From assembly GCF_008369325.1 (NCBI RefSeq), contig NZ_VOBI01000012.1, positions 124,001 to 188,000 on the forward strand: a DNA stretch of 64,000 bases, in the 5' to 3' direction. This document shows positions 34,612 through 42,504 of the stretch, in pieces. Every line of letters begins with the position of its first letter. Within the stretch, counting starts at the first letter, position 1. Position numbers and translations under genes: made by a program. The notes beneath the pieces were generated by a model, which saw only the letters and a program-made list of their open reading frames with translations, was not told the DNA's origin and did not search any database. The stretch is from Pseudomonas sp. ANT_H12B. GTDB lineage: Bacteria; Pseudomonadota; Gammaproteobacteria; Pseudomonadales; Pseudomonadaceae.

Positions 34612-36011
34612 ACCGCGTGCGCCATTCCCTGACGCTGCGCCTGGCGCTGGTGTTTGCCTTGCTGGCTTTCGTCTCGCTGACCCTCTTGGGCGTAGCGTTG
34701 TACCGAGACCTTGAACACGAGTTGATCCGCCGCGACGACGCCGCCCTGGTGAACCGCATCGATCAACTGCGCACCTTTCTTAACGACAGCAACACCCTGG
34801 ACCTGATCAAGACCAAACCGGCGCTGTTTCAGAACATGCTGGGCAACCGCGAGTCCCTGCTGACTATTGGTGCCCCCGGACAAAAGCCGTTGCTGGTGGT
34901 CAACCCCGGAAACCTCGCCATGCCGTCGCTATCGCCGGTCGCGATGGACCATCCATTGACACTGGATGACGTGCAGCATTACCCGAGTGTGGATGGCGTG
35001 CCCTTCGCGGCGTTGGCGGCGACTATCGATTCCGGCGACCTGGGCAGCCTGCAAGTTGTCACCGGGCGCCTGATGACCGAGCGCACCGCCGTGCTCGCCA
35101 GCTACCGACTCAACGTGTACCTGTTCGCCAGCGTGGCGGCGATTCTGCTGGCGCTGTCCGGTTATCTGCTGGTTCATCGCGGGTTGCTGCCGTTGCGGCG
35201 CCTGGCCCGACACGCTCACGGTATCGGCGTCGGCAACCTGACCGAACGCCTCGACAGCCAAGGGGCGCCACGGGAACTGCTGCCGATGATCGAGGCTTTC
35301 AACGCAATGCTCGACCGGTTGGGCAAGGGCTTCGTGCAACTGGGTCAGGTCTCGACCGACATGGCCCATGAGCTGCGCACACCGATCAACAATCTGCTCG
35401 GCGAAACCCAGGTTGCCCTGCAGCAAAACCGCAGCATCGAGGCTTATCAGCAACTGCTCGCCTCCAATGTCGAGGAGCTCGAACGCCTGGCCCGCATGCT
35501 CGACAACATGCTGTTTCTGGCCCGCACCGATCCGGCCAGTGCCCTTAGCCAGCGTCAGGAACTGGATGCCGCTGATGAAATGGAACGCATGGCTGACTAT
35601 TTCGAAGGGCCCGCTGCGGACGCCGGGATCAGCATCAATGCCCAAGGCAGCGGACTGATCTGGGCCGAACCGATGCTGCTGCGCCGCGCCCTGGCCAACC
35701 TCTGCGCCAACGCCATCAAATACGGTGCCGCCAATTCCGAGCTGTTCATCCGCGCCACACCTTCAGCGGATGGCATCCGCCTGCAGGTGCGCAATCGCGG
35801 CCAGACCATCGCGCCCGAACACCTGCCCCGACTCTTCGAGCGTTTCTACCGCGTCGATCAATCCCGCGAACGTTCAGCCCACTCCAATGGCTTGGGCCTG
35901 TCGATCGTGGCGACGATCATGCAATTGCACCACGGCGCTTACAGCGTCAGTAGTAGCGAGGGAATTACGTGTTTTGAATTATTTTTTCCGGCGCGGCGAG
36001 TGGGTGAGTGA
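34608..36011 (+). CDS. Heavy-metal-type sensor histidine kinase (CusS-like)
   Basis: A 467-residue kinase: transmembrane helix at about 10-32, periplasmic sensor to about 160, second transmembrane helix about 165-185, HAMP, phosphoacceptor His254 (DMAHELRTPINNLLGE), then N, G1 and G2 boxes (NLCANAIKYG, RLFERFYRVDQSRERS, NGLGLSIV). The extracytoplasmic domain length suits CusS/IrlS-type sensors. The inducing signal is not readable. Confidence 0.92.
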   Translation: MNRVRHSLTLRLALVFALLAFVSLTLLGVALYRDLEHELIRRDDAALVNRIDQLRTFLNDSNTLDLIKTKPALFQNMLGNRESLLTIGAPGQKPLLVVNPGNLAMPSLSPVAMDHPLTLDDVQHYPSVDGVPFAALAATIDSGDLGSLQVVTGRLMTERTAVLASYRLNVYLFASVAAILLALSGYLLVHRGLLPLRRLARHAHGIGVGNLTERLDSQGAPRELLPMIEAFNAMLDRLGKGFVQLGQVSTDMAHELRTPINNLLGETQVALQQNRSIEAYQQLLASNVEELERLARMLDNMLFLARTDPASALSQRQELDAADEMERMADYFEGPAADAGISINAQGSGLIWAEPMLLRRALANLCANAIKYGAANSELFIRATPSADGIRLQVRNRGQTIAPEHLPRLFERFYRVDQSRERSAHSNGLGLSIVATIMQLHHGAYSVSSSEGITCFELFFPARRVGE

Positions 36012-36163
36012 GGTCGAAACCGACTTTCGAACGAAATTAATCTGCCCGTCCCTGCCGGTTGGCACCGTCTGGTTCTCCGCCAGATGTCTCATTTTATTTC
36101 CTTGCTTTTACATTCGACACTTGAGCTTTAGTCTGTCGCAACCTATAAATACTATAGAAAATC

Positions 36164-36487
36164 ATGAGCGACCTACTGCCGTTTCCGCTGTCCAAAAAGA
36201 AAGCCTTGGAAATCATTAGGGCGCTTTCTAATAGATCCGAGCGTGTTTTTTATTCTAAACACGCACGGTCTCGCATGATTGAGCGTGAGATAACCATGCC
36301 TGATGTTATGGATTGTCTGCGTAGAGGACAGGTCACTGATGGCCCCTATCAAGCACCAGGGGGTGATTGGAGATTTACAATTTCATGGTTTAGGGCTGGG
36401 TCACCCCTCCAAATTGTCGGCGCAATCGATGTCGACGAAGATGGGAAATATCTCGTTATAGTGACCACGATGCAAAGGGAGAGATAA
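36164..36487 (+). CDS. DUF4258 protein, toxin-like partner
   Basis: A 107-residue protein with FYSKHARSRMIEREITMPDV, DCLRRGQVTDGPY and ending VVTTMQRE. This is the DUF4258 fold, related to RelE/MqsR-like ribonuclease toxins and often found in toxin-antitoxin pairs. It is visibly AT-richer than its neighbours, consistent with horizontal origin. A helix-turn-helix gene follows after 4 bp. Toxicity is inference. Confidence 0.75.
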   Translation: MSDLLPFPLSKKKALEIIRALSNRSERVFYSKHARSRMIEREITMPDVMDCLRRGQVTDGPYQAPGGDWRFTISWFRAGSPLQIVGAIDVDEDGKYLVIVTTMQRER

Positions 36488-36491
36488 TTTT

Positions 36492-36932
36492 ATGTACCAC
36501 TACGTTGAAAGCGGCCTGCCGAACGTCTGGCTCAGCAACGGCTACGTGGTGAAAGAGACCGCCTATGGCGAGTCTGTTGCTATCACCGATGTCGAGGGTC
36601 TCCACGACTTTATCGGCAAGACCATTGCGGAAAAACCGGCAGCTCTTACCGGGGCAGAATTTCGTTTCCTGCGCAAAGAGCTGGGCTTATCTCAAGAAAG
36701 ACTGGCCGGTATCGTTGGGCTTACCTCCCAGGCGGTAGCGATCTGGGAAAAGACTGACAAGATTCCGACGGTAAATGATCGCTACCTGCGCGGGCTTTAC
36801 CTGGAAGCCAAGACTGGAGAGGCGGATCTGATGGCAGCCATTAACTCGATCAATGAGCTGGACCATGAGCTTCACAAGCTCAACTTTCAGTTCGAAAATG
36901 GCTGGCACAAGCAAGACAAAACCTGTGCCTGA
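36492..36932 (+). CDS. Helix-turn-helix protein, antitoxin-like partner
   Basis: A 146-residue protein. N-terminal part YVESGLPNVWLSNGYVVKET resembles the first segment of antitoxins of the MqsA/YgiT group without the zinc cysteines. The Xre-type HTH is at about 58-105 (LRKELGLSQERLAGIVGLTS, QAVAIWEKTDKIP). It likely binds its own promoter and the DUF4258 partner. The toxin-first order is like mqsRA and higBA. Confidence 0.78.
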   Translation: MYHYVESGLPNVWLSNGYVVKETAYGESVAITDVEGLHDFIGKTIAEKPAALTGAEFRFLRKELGLSQERLAGIVGLTSQAVAIWEKTDKIPTVNDRYLRGLYLEAKTGEADLMAAINSINELDHELHKLNFQFENGWHKQDKTCA

Positions 36933-36948
36933 CACAGACCTCATTTAC

Positions 36949-36977
36949 AAAGCCCGGATTTGTACCGGGCTTTTTTA
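36949..36977 (+). terminator. Terminator of the toxin-antitoxin-like pair
   Basis: AAAGCCCGG and CCGGGCTTT form a 9-bp stem followed by a T-run. Confidence 0.88.
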
Positions 36978-37158
36978 TTTCTCTTCTGCGCTCGATCGGC
37001 TCAACCGGATCTAAAAAAAACTCCACCTAAAATGGCAAAAAACACCAACCCCCTTGAGCAGTTTTGGCATAGGCCAATAACGCTGCCGACTCTAGACTCG
37101 CCCCCCAATAACCGCGCCAAAGTGCAACCGAATCCGGGACTGAGCCAGGGGAACCCGC

Positions 37159-38343
37159 ATGAACCCATCCGATATTTTTGTTATCAGCGCCGTCCGCTCT
37201 GCCATCGGCAGCTTTGGCGGTTCGCTCAAAGATGTATCGCCTATTCAATTGGCGACTGACGTTTGCCGCGCCGCCATCGAACGTTCTGGGTTGGCGCCGG
37301 AGCACATCGGCCATGCGGTGATGGGTCATGTGATCCCGACGGAGGCGCGTGATGCCTACATCTCCCGGGCGGTGGCGATGAATGCCGGCCTGCCGAAAGA
37401 GACGCCCGCCTTCAACGTCAACCGCCTCTGCGGTTCCGGTTTGCAGGCGATTGTCAGTGCGGCTCAAAGTCTGATGTTGGGGGATGCGGGGGCCGCGCTG
37501 GCGGGTGGCGTCGAGTCCATGAGTCGCGGCGCCTACCTGTTGCCACAGGCGCGCTGGGGCGCACGAATGGGCGACATGCAAGCCATCGACTACATGCTCG
37601 GCGTCCTGCAAGACCCGTTTGCCGGTTTCCATATGGGCATTACCGCCGAGAACATTGCCGAGCGCTACGGCATCACCCGCCAGGCCCAGGATGAACTGGC
37701 GCTGGTCAGCCAACAACGGGCTGCCCGGGCGATTGCCGAAGGCCGATTCCTCGAGCAGATCGTGCCGATCGAAGTGGCGACCCGCAAAGGTCCGGTGTCG
37801 TTTGCGACGGACGAGCATGTCCGTGCAGAGGCCAGTTTCGAGCAATTGAGCAAGATGAAACCGGCCTTCAAAAAAGATGGCAGCGTCACCGCCGGCAACG
37901 CGTCTGGCCTGAACGATGGCGCCGGAGCACTGATCATGGCCACGGGGCAGATGGTTCGCGAGCAAGGCCTCAAGCCAATGGCCCGCCTGGTCGGTTATGC
38001 CCATGCCGGCGTCGAGCCGGAACTCATGGGATTAGGCCCGATTCCCGCCACCCGGCTGGTACTCAAACGCGCGGGCCTGACCGTGGCTGACCTGGATGTC
38101 ATCGAATCGAACGAGGCATTCGCCGCGCAGGCGTTTGCCGTGGCGCACGAACTGGGCTTTGACCCGGAGAAGGTCAACCCCAACGGTTCGGGTATCTCTC
38201 TGGGCCATCCGGTGGGCGCCACTGGCGCGATTATCGCCACAAAGGCCATTCACGAACTGCACCGTTGTCAGGGCCGATATGCCCTGGCGACCATGTGCAT
38301 TGGCGGCGGCCAAGGCATCGCCGTGTTGTTCGAACGGGTCTGA
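37159..38343 (+). CDS. Acetyl-CoA C-acyltransferase (thiolase)
   Basis: A 394-residue thiolase with nucleophile Cys91 (NRLCGSGLQAI), GHPVGATGA (His near 350) and the second cysteine in CIGGGQG. It condenses acyl-CoA with acetyl-CoA or cleaves 3-ketoacyl-CoA, and is closest in style to the PhaA/BktB/AtoB group. No partner beta-oxidation genes are adjacent. The ATG lies after CAGGGGAACCC. Confidence 0.92.
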   Translation: MNPSDIFVISAVRSAIGSFGGSLKDVSPIQLATDVCRAAIERSGLAPEHIGHAVMGHVIPTEARDAYISRAVAMNAGLPKETPAFNVNRLCGSGLQAIVSAAQSLMLGDAGAALAGGVESMSRGAYLLPQARWGARMGDMQAIDYMLGVLQDPFAGFHMGITAENIAERYGITRQAQDELALVSQQRAARAIAEGRFLEQIVPIEVATRKGPVSFATDEHVRAEASFEQLSKMKPAFKKDGSVTAGNASGLNDGAGALIMATGQMVREQGLKPMARLVGYAHAGVEPELMGLGPIPATRLVLKRAGLTVADLDVIESNEAFAAQAFAVAHELGFDPEKVNPNGSGISLGHPVGATGAIIATKAIHELHRCQGRYALATMCIGGGQGIAVLFERV

Positions 38344-38355
38344 TGGGGCTCAACG

Positions 38356-38384
38356 TTGACGGCGCCTGTTGCGGGCGCCGTCAA
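38356..38384. terminator. Bidirectional hairpin between thiolase and peroxiredoxin genes
   Basis: TTGACGGCGCC and GGCGCCGTCAA form an 11-bp stem with a 7-base loop between convergent genes. No T-run follows, so it may be a weak terminator or mRNA-end hairpin. Confidence 0.6.
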
Positions 38385-38400
38385 TGTGAATGACTGACCG

Positions 38401-39054
38401 TTACTTCGGTTGCGCCACCGTGCGCAAATAAGGTTTCACTGTCTTGAAGCCATCCGGGTATTTCTTCTTCGCGTCTTCGTCGGATACCGACGTAGGAATG
38501 ATCACGACCTCTCCCGGACGCCAGTTCACCGGGGTAGCAACGGTGTGCTTGGCATTCAATTGAAGAGAATCGAGCAGCCGCAACACTTCATCGAAGTTGC
38601 GCCCGGCACTCATCGGATAGATCAGCATCGCCTTGACCTTCTTGTCCGGGCCGATGATGAACACTGAACGCACCGTGGCGTTGTCGACGGCGGTCCGTGA
38701 GCCACCACTGGCATTTGGGTGAATCATGTCGTAGAGCTTCGCCACCACCAGGTTCTCGTCACCGATCATGGGGTAGTTGACTGCGTGCCCCTGAGTCTCC
38801 TCAATGTCTTTGGCCCAGCTCTGATGATTACTGACGGGGTCGACGCTGAGCCCGACAATCTTGGTGTTGCGCTTGTCGAACTCCGGCTTGAGCCCTGCCA
38901 TGTAGCCGAGTTCAGTGGTGCACACAGGGGTGAAATCTTTCGGGTGCGAGAACAGGATGGCCCACTTGTCACCCATCCACTCATGGAAATTGAGGGTGCC
39001 TTCGGTGCTCTCAACGGAAAAGTCCGGTGCTTCGTCGCCAATGCGGATTGCCAT
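38401..39054 (-). CDS. lsfA: 1-Cys peroxiredoxin (Prx6 subfamily)
   Basis: A 217-residue peroxiredoxin with peroxidatic Cys45 (FTPVCTTELG), no resolving Cys, and the Prx6-type C-terminus (VNWRPGEVVIIPTSVSDEDA). It reduces peroxides using an external thiol. The same family in Pseudomonas is named LsfA; the symbol is by family resemblance. The start ATG has AGGAGAAAG upstream. Confidence 0.9.
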   Translation of the reverse strand: MAIRIGDEAPDFSVESTEGTLNFHEWMGDKWAILFSHPKDFTPVCTTELGYMAGLKPEFDKRNTKIVGLSVDPVSNHQSWAKDIEETQGHAVNYPMIGDENLVVAKLYDMIHPNASGGSRTAVDNATVRSVFIIGPDKKVKAMLIYPMSAGRNFDEVLRLLDSLQLNAKHTVATPVNWRPGEVVIIPTSVSDEDAKKKYPDGFKTVKPYLRTVAQPK

Positions 39055-39138
39055 GTTCTTTCTCCTGTGGTTGGTAGGGAAACGCTCGGAACGCTTCAGT
39101 ATAGGAGACGCTTCAAAACACGACGGTTACCGGCGCAT

Positions 39139-39981
39139 TCACTCGACAAGCCCTGGTTGATGCTTCCCGCCCTGCAACCATTGGCGAGGACTTACACCCG
39201 TTTTACGACGAAAAGCCCTGGCCAGTGCCGAAGGGCTTTCATAGCCGACTTCATCGGCGATCAATGCAATGGACTTGCCTTCACGCAAGCGTTTCTGGGT
39301 CAGACTGATCCGCCAGCTCACCAGATAATCGACCGGCGTCTGCCCCACCACCAGACGAAAGTGTTCGGCAAAACTGGCGCGAGACATGTTCGCCGCCGCC
39401 GACAACTCGGCCACCGTCCAGGCCTTGCCGGGCGAGTCGTGCATCAGACTCAAGGAGCGCGCCAGACGCGGATCGGCGAGGCCGGCCATCATTCCGGGGC
39501 TCTGGTCACGGCTGGTCAGAATGTGCCGCAGCAGCTGAATCACCAACACTTCGAACAGCCGATCCATCATCGCTTCGCGACCACAAATGCCGCCGAAGGC
39601 CTCGTTGAACAACCAGTCCAAAGTACCGGCCATCGTCGGTAGTTCATCGAGTTCAAGGATCAGGTAATCGGGCAAGGCCGCCGCCAGTGCATTACCCGCG
39701 CCGCCATCGAAGGTCAGCGAGGCACACACCAGCTGAGTGCCGGACGTTTCAGGGGCCAACAAGCGATGACGGTAGGGCCGCGGGAAAAAAATCAACGTAG
39801 GCTTGTTGAGCTGGATATTCCGCTCATCGGCCAGTTTGAGGCTCAACTCGCCGGCCTGAAGCAAATGCAGATGCCCACTCGTTTGATGGCCATCAAAGCC
39901 CGTGGTGCCACAAAAAGCCCCGCTGTGGAACGTGCCGGCGCTGACACCGAAATGCGTAAGCAAGGTAGATAAACGATCCAT
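39139..39981 (-). CDS. AraC-family transcriptional regulator
   Basis: A 280-residue regulator with an N-terminal cupin-like sensing domain (about 1-160) and two C-terminal HTH motifs (WTVAELSAAANMSRASFAEH, SIALIADEVGYESPSALARA). It is divergent from the AhpD-like gene at 40117 with about 135 bp between, and may control it. The effector is not predictable. Confidence 0.9.
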   Translation of the reverse strand: MDRLSTLLTHFGVSAGTFHSGAFCGTTGFDGHQTSGHLHLLQAGELSLKLADERNIQLNKPTLIFFPRPYRHRLLAPETSGTQLVCASLTFDGGAGNALAAALPDYLILELDELPTMAGTLDWLFNEAFGGICGREAMMDRLFEVLVIQLLRHILTSRDQSPGMMAGLADPRLARSLSLMHDSPGKAWTVAELSAAANMSRASFAEHFRLVVGQTPVDYLVSWRISLTQKRLREGKSIALIADEVGYESPSALARAFRRKTGVSPRQWLQGGKHQPGLVE

Positions 39982-40116
39982 AGAGCGGCTCCCGAGGGCA
40001 TATCTGGACGATCTGTCGCATATCCTCGACGATTAGCACCCTGAACACCAGCTCTCGTCACTAGCATGGACCCCGTACCCAGCGCACATCCGCGCTTGAA
40101 TCGACGGAGAGTCCCC

Positions 40117-40635
40117 ATGAGCCGCATCACCACCCTCAGCCTTGAACACGTCAGCGACACCACCCGTACGTTGCTGGAAGGCGTGCAGAAAAAAATCGGC
40201 TTCTTGCCCAATGTCTTCAAGACACTGGCCCATGCACCCGCGGTGCTGGCGGCCTATCTGCAACAGTCTGTAGCCCTGGGCAAGACGTCCTTGAGCGCCA
40301 CCGAGAAAGAAGCGATCTATCTCGCCACCTCGCAGGTCAACGGCTGCGAATATTGCCTGGCGGCGCATACGGTGTTTGCCGGCAAGGCAGGGCTCAGCGG
40401 GCAAGACATTCTCAGCGCCCGCCATGGCCAGCTCAATGCGTTTGCCACCCTCGCCCGGCAAGTCACTGAAAGCCGCGGCCACCTGAGCAGCGAACAGGTC
40501 GAAGCGGCACGAGCAGCCGGTATCGACGACGCCAGGATCATTGAAGTGATCGCCCACGTGGCGGCTCAGACGCTGACCAACTACCTCAACAACCTCGCCC
40601 TGACTGAGATCGACTTCCCTGCGATCGATGCCTGA
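40117..40635 (+). CDS. Carboxymuconolactone-decarboxylase/AhpD-like protein
   Basis: A 172-residue all-helical protein starting at the ATG at 40117. The active-site motif is CEYCLAAH with Cys77, Cys80 and His84, the AhpD-type CxxCxxxH found in peroxidase-related proteins. It probably acts as a thiol peroxidase or disulfide reductase. The glutaredoxin gene 30 bp downstream on the same strand supports a redox role. Confidence 0.88.
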   Translation: MSRITTLSLEHVSDTTRTLLEGVQKKIGFLPNVFKTLAHAPAVLAAYLQQSVALGKTSLSATEKEAIYLATSQVNGCEYCLAAHTVFAGKAGLSGQDILSARHGQLNAFATLARQVTESRGHLSSEQVEAARAAGIDDARIIEVIAHVAAQTLTNYLNNLALTEIDFPAIDA

Positions 40636-40665
40636 ACCAGACTTTTAACTTCGCGAGTACTGACC

Positions 40666-40917
40666 ATGAACACTGTGACGCTTTACACCACCGACACTTG
40701 CCCCTATTGCCGCAACGCCAAGGCGCTGTTGGCCCGCAAAGGCATAGAAGCCCGGGAAATAAACGTTCAATCGGAACCCGGAAAATTTGAGGAGATGCTC
40801 ACCCGAAGCGGTCGTCGCACCGTCCCGCAAATCTTTATTGGCGACACTCATGTCGGAGGTTTCGACGACCTGGCCAAACTGGATCGTCAAGGCGGTTTAC
40901 TGTCCATGCTGGCCTGA
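40666..40917 (+). CDS. grxC: Glutaredoxin
   Basis: An 83-residue glutaredoxin with active site CPYC (Cys12, Cys15), the cis-proline loop RTVPQIFIGD and C-terminal HVGGFDDL. It is a GSH-dependent dithiol reductase. It is probably co-transcribed with the AhpD-like gene. Confidence 0.93.
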   Translation: MNTVTLYTTDTCPYCRNAKALLARKGIEAREINVQSEPGKFEEMLTRSGRRTVPQIFIGDTHVGGFDDLAKLDRQGGLLSMLA

Positions 40918-40945
40918 AGCCGTATCGAAAAGCACATTGAATGAG

Positions 40946-40978
40946 CCCGGCACATGACGTGCAGTGCCGGGTGATTTT
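40946..40978. terminator. Hairpin terminator after glutaredoxin gene
   Basis: CCCGGCAC and GTGCCGGG form an 8-bp stem with a 10-base loop, followed on the plus strand by TGATTTTC. It lies between convergent genes. Confidence 0.7.
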
Positions 40979-40985
40979 CAACACT

Positions 40986-41315
40986 TCATTTACGCGCCAA
41001 CTTATACCTGACGCACTCTTCATAGAAGCTCTCCCGCACCGCAGCGGGTTTGATCCGCGAGTTACTGTCGTAGGTCTGCTCGGTAATGCCCATGGCCATC
41101 ATGCGCATCCACGATTTGTTGAACTTGTAAGCATGAATCTTCTGGCGAGCGGCATACAGAGAGACGCCCGACAACTTGAGTTCCTGTGCTCTTGCGGCGG
41201 TCCCCGCCCCCCAACTGCACATAAACTTGTCATTCGACATCAGTTCCTTGGCCTGGACAGAGACTGCAACACTCGCCAGGCCAAACGAAATCAGCGTGAA
41301 CAGCACATTGCGCAT
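40986..41315 (-). CDS. Small exported hypothetical protein (109 aa)
   Basis: Signal peptide MRNVLFTLISFGLASVAVSV ending VQA-KE. The mature region has two cysteines (FMCSWGAG, ECVRYKL) likely to pair, and a helical AARQKIHAYKF. No named family recognised. The codon use is normal for the window. The region 41316-41560 upstream has no clear gene. Confidence 0.65.
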   Translation of the reverse strand: MRNVLFTLISFGLASVAVSVQAKELMSNDKFMCSWGAGTAARAQELKLSGVSLYAARQKIHAYKFNKSWMRMMAMGITEQTYDSNSRIKPAAVRESFYEECVRYKLARK

Positions 41316-41560
41316 TCAAATCCCACCCTAACCACCTGAAATTGAAGTGATTCTGGCGACAAATCCTGCGCTTCGGGGCCAGCAAAATGCCTTACATTCA
41401 CTCGATCAGGCTTGCTCGCTGCCTCAGGCCTTACCGTTTGAGCTGGCGTAGGCTGCGAATCAACATTCAGTGCATCACGCCAGCCATGCGCCGAGCTGCC
41501 TGCGTGTACGCAGCCGCGGTCCAAAACCCTATGGGCAAACCCGATCGGAGCACTCTATGA

Positions 41561-41971
41561 TTGAACCCCATGACGACCTCTGCTTCGATCCGCCAACCCT
41601 GCCCGCCCGGCGCCTGCGACTGCGGGCGTGACCCGCTGCTGGAAACGCCGGGGGCGGATGTGCGCATCCTGTTTCTGACCCGCCCGGAGGAGAAACGCCT
41701 GATCGAGCGCCTGGAAAACCTCCAGAGCCTGAGCGACCTGGAGCATCTGCAACGGCGGATGTACGAACAATTGGGCATCCGCGTGGAGATCGTCCCGAGC
41801 TTCAATGAGGTGCGGACCATGCGCGGCATCGGCATCAATATCGGCGAACTGCCGGGGCTGTGCCGCAAGACTCGCTCGTCCATCCCCGCCGCCATCCGCC
41901 GCTCGATGGAGAAGCGCCCCGAGATTGCCTACGAGCTGCTCAACGCCAACGACCTGTTGCGCGACGCTTGA
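41561..41971 (+). CDS. Conserved hypothetical protein (about 136 aa)
   Basis: The coding frame is clear: PGACDCGRDPLLETPGADVR near the N-terminus, then an arginine/leucine-rich helical region (RPEEKRLIERLENLQSLSDL, RRMYEQLGIRVEIVPSFNEV) and a C-terminal AIRRSMEKRPEIAYELLNAN. The start is uncertain: TTG at 41561 has a GGAG ten bases upstream, and ATG at 41570 is the alternative. An ATG at 41557 in another frame opens only 24 codons. The paired cysteines CDC near the start are notable. No function assigned. Confidence 0.65.
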   Translation: MNPMTTSASIRQPCPPGACDCGRDPLLETPGADVRILFLTRPEEKRLIERLENLQSLSDLEHLQRRMYEQLGIRVEIVPSFNEVRTMRGIGINIGELPGLCRKTRSSIPAAIRRSMEKRPEIAYELLNANDLLRDA

Positions 41972-42165
41972 CCCCTTCTCCCCCCCTGAAACCGAAAGAG
42001 GATCAGCGGTCGTACGCGTCACGCGCGCGGGTGCTATGCCTTCTCCAGGGAGAAATCGTTTCAGGCCAGCCAGGACAGAGCTGCAAACAGAGGCGTGACC
42101 ATGGCCCCGGCGCCAGCCAGGTGCGCAAAGAGAAGCAGGTGCCAATCCGTAGCAGGAGGTGACAG

Positions 42166-42444
42166 ACGTTATTCATAGTGAGTTGGTCGATCAGCCCGGA
42201 AAACCGGAACGTCGCGATCGGTCGCTTTCTCAAGACCGGGGCCCTCCCACCCGATGGCGTCACGATGAAGGGTCGCTGGCACGCCGTGGGAGGTTCGAGT
42301 GGTTTTGGTATTGCAGAGGCCAATGATCTGGTGCCGATTCAGAAATGGGTGCTGGAGTGGAACGACATCATGAAGATGGAAGTCCAGGCAGCACTGACCG
42401 ATGAACATATGGCACCGTTGCTGAACGCCGCTGTCGGCAAATAA
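42166..42444 (+). CDS. DUF3303 family protein, apparent ACG start
   Basis: The frame contains SWSISPENRNVAIGRF, GVTMKGRWHAVGGSSGFGIA and LQKW-like PIQKWVLEWNDIM, matching the DUF3303 family, which normally begins with a methionine one hydrophobic strand earlier. An AGGAGGT site at 42154-42160 is ideally placed 5 bases before ACG at 42166 (ACG TTA TTC ATA GTG AGT TGG). The first standard codon is GTG at 42178, 17 bases from the ribosome site. Either ACG initiates, GTG is used, or the original ATG was lost by mutation. 92 codons from ACG. Confidence 0.65.
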   Translation, partial: TLFIVSWSISPENRNVAIGRFLKTGALPPDGVTMKGRWHAVGGSSGFGIAEANDLVPIQKWVLEWNDIMKMEVQAALTDEHMAPLLNAAVGK

Positions 42445-42504
42445 CAGCCATGGGGGTGGCGAATGCTGCTGGCCGCCCCCCTGTCGTACCCCGGATCGTG
42501 ACGC

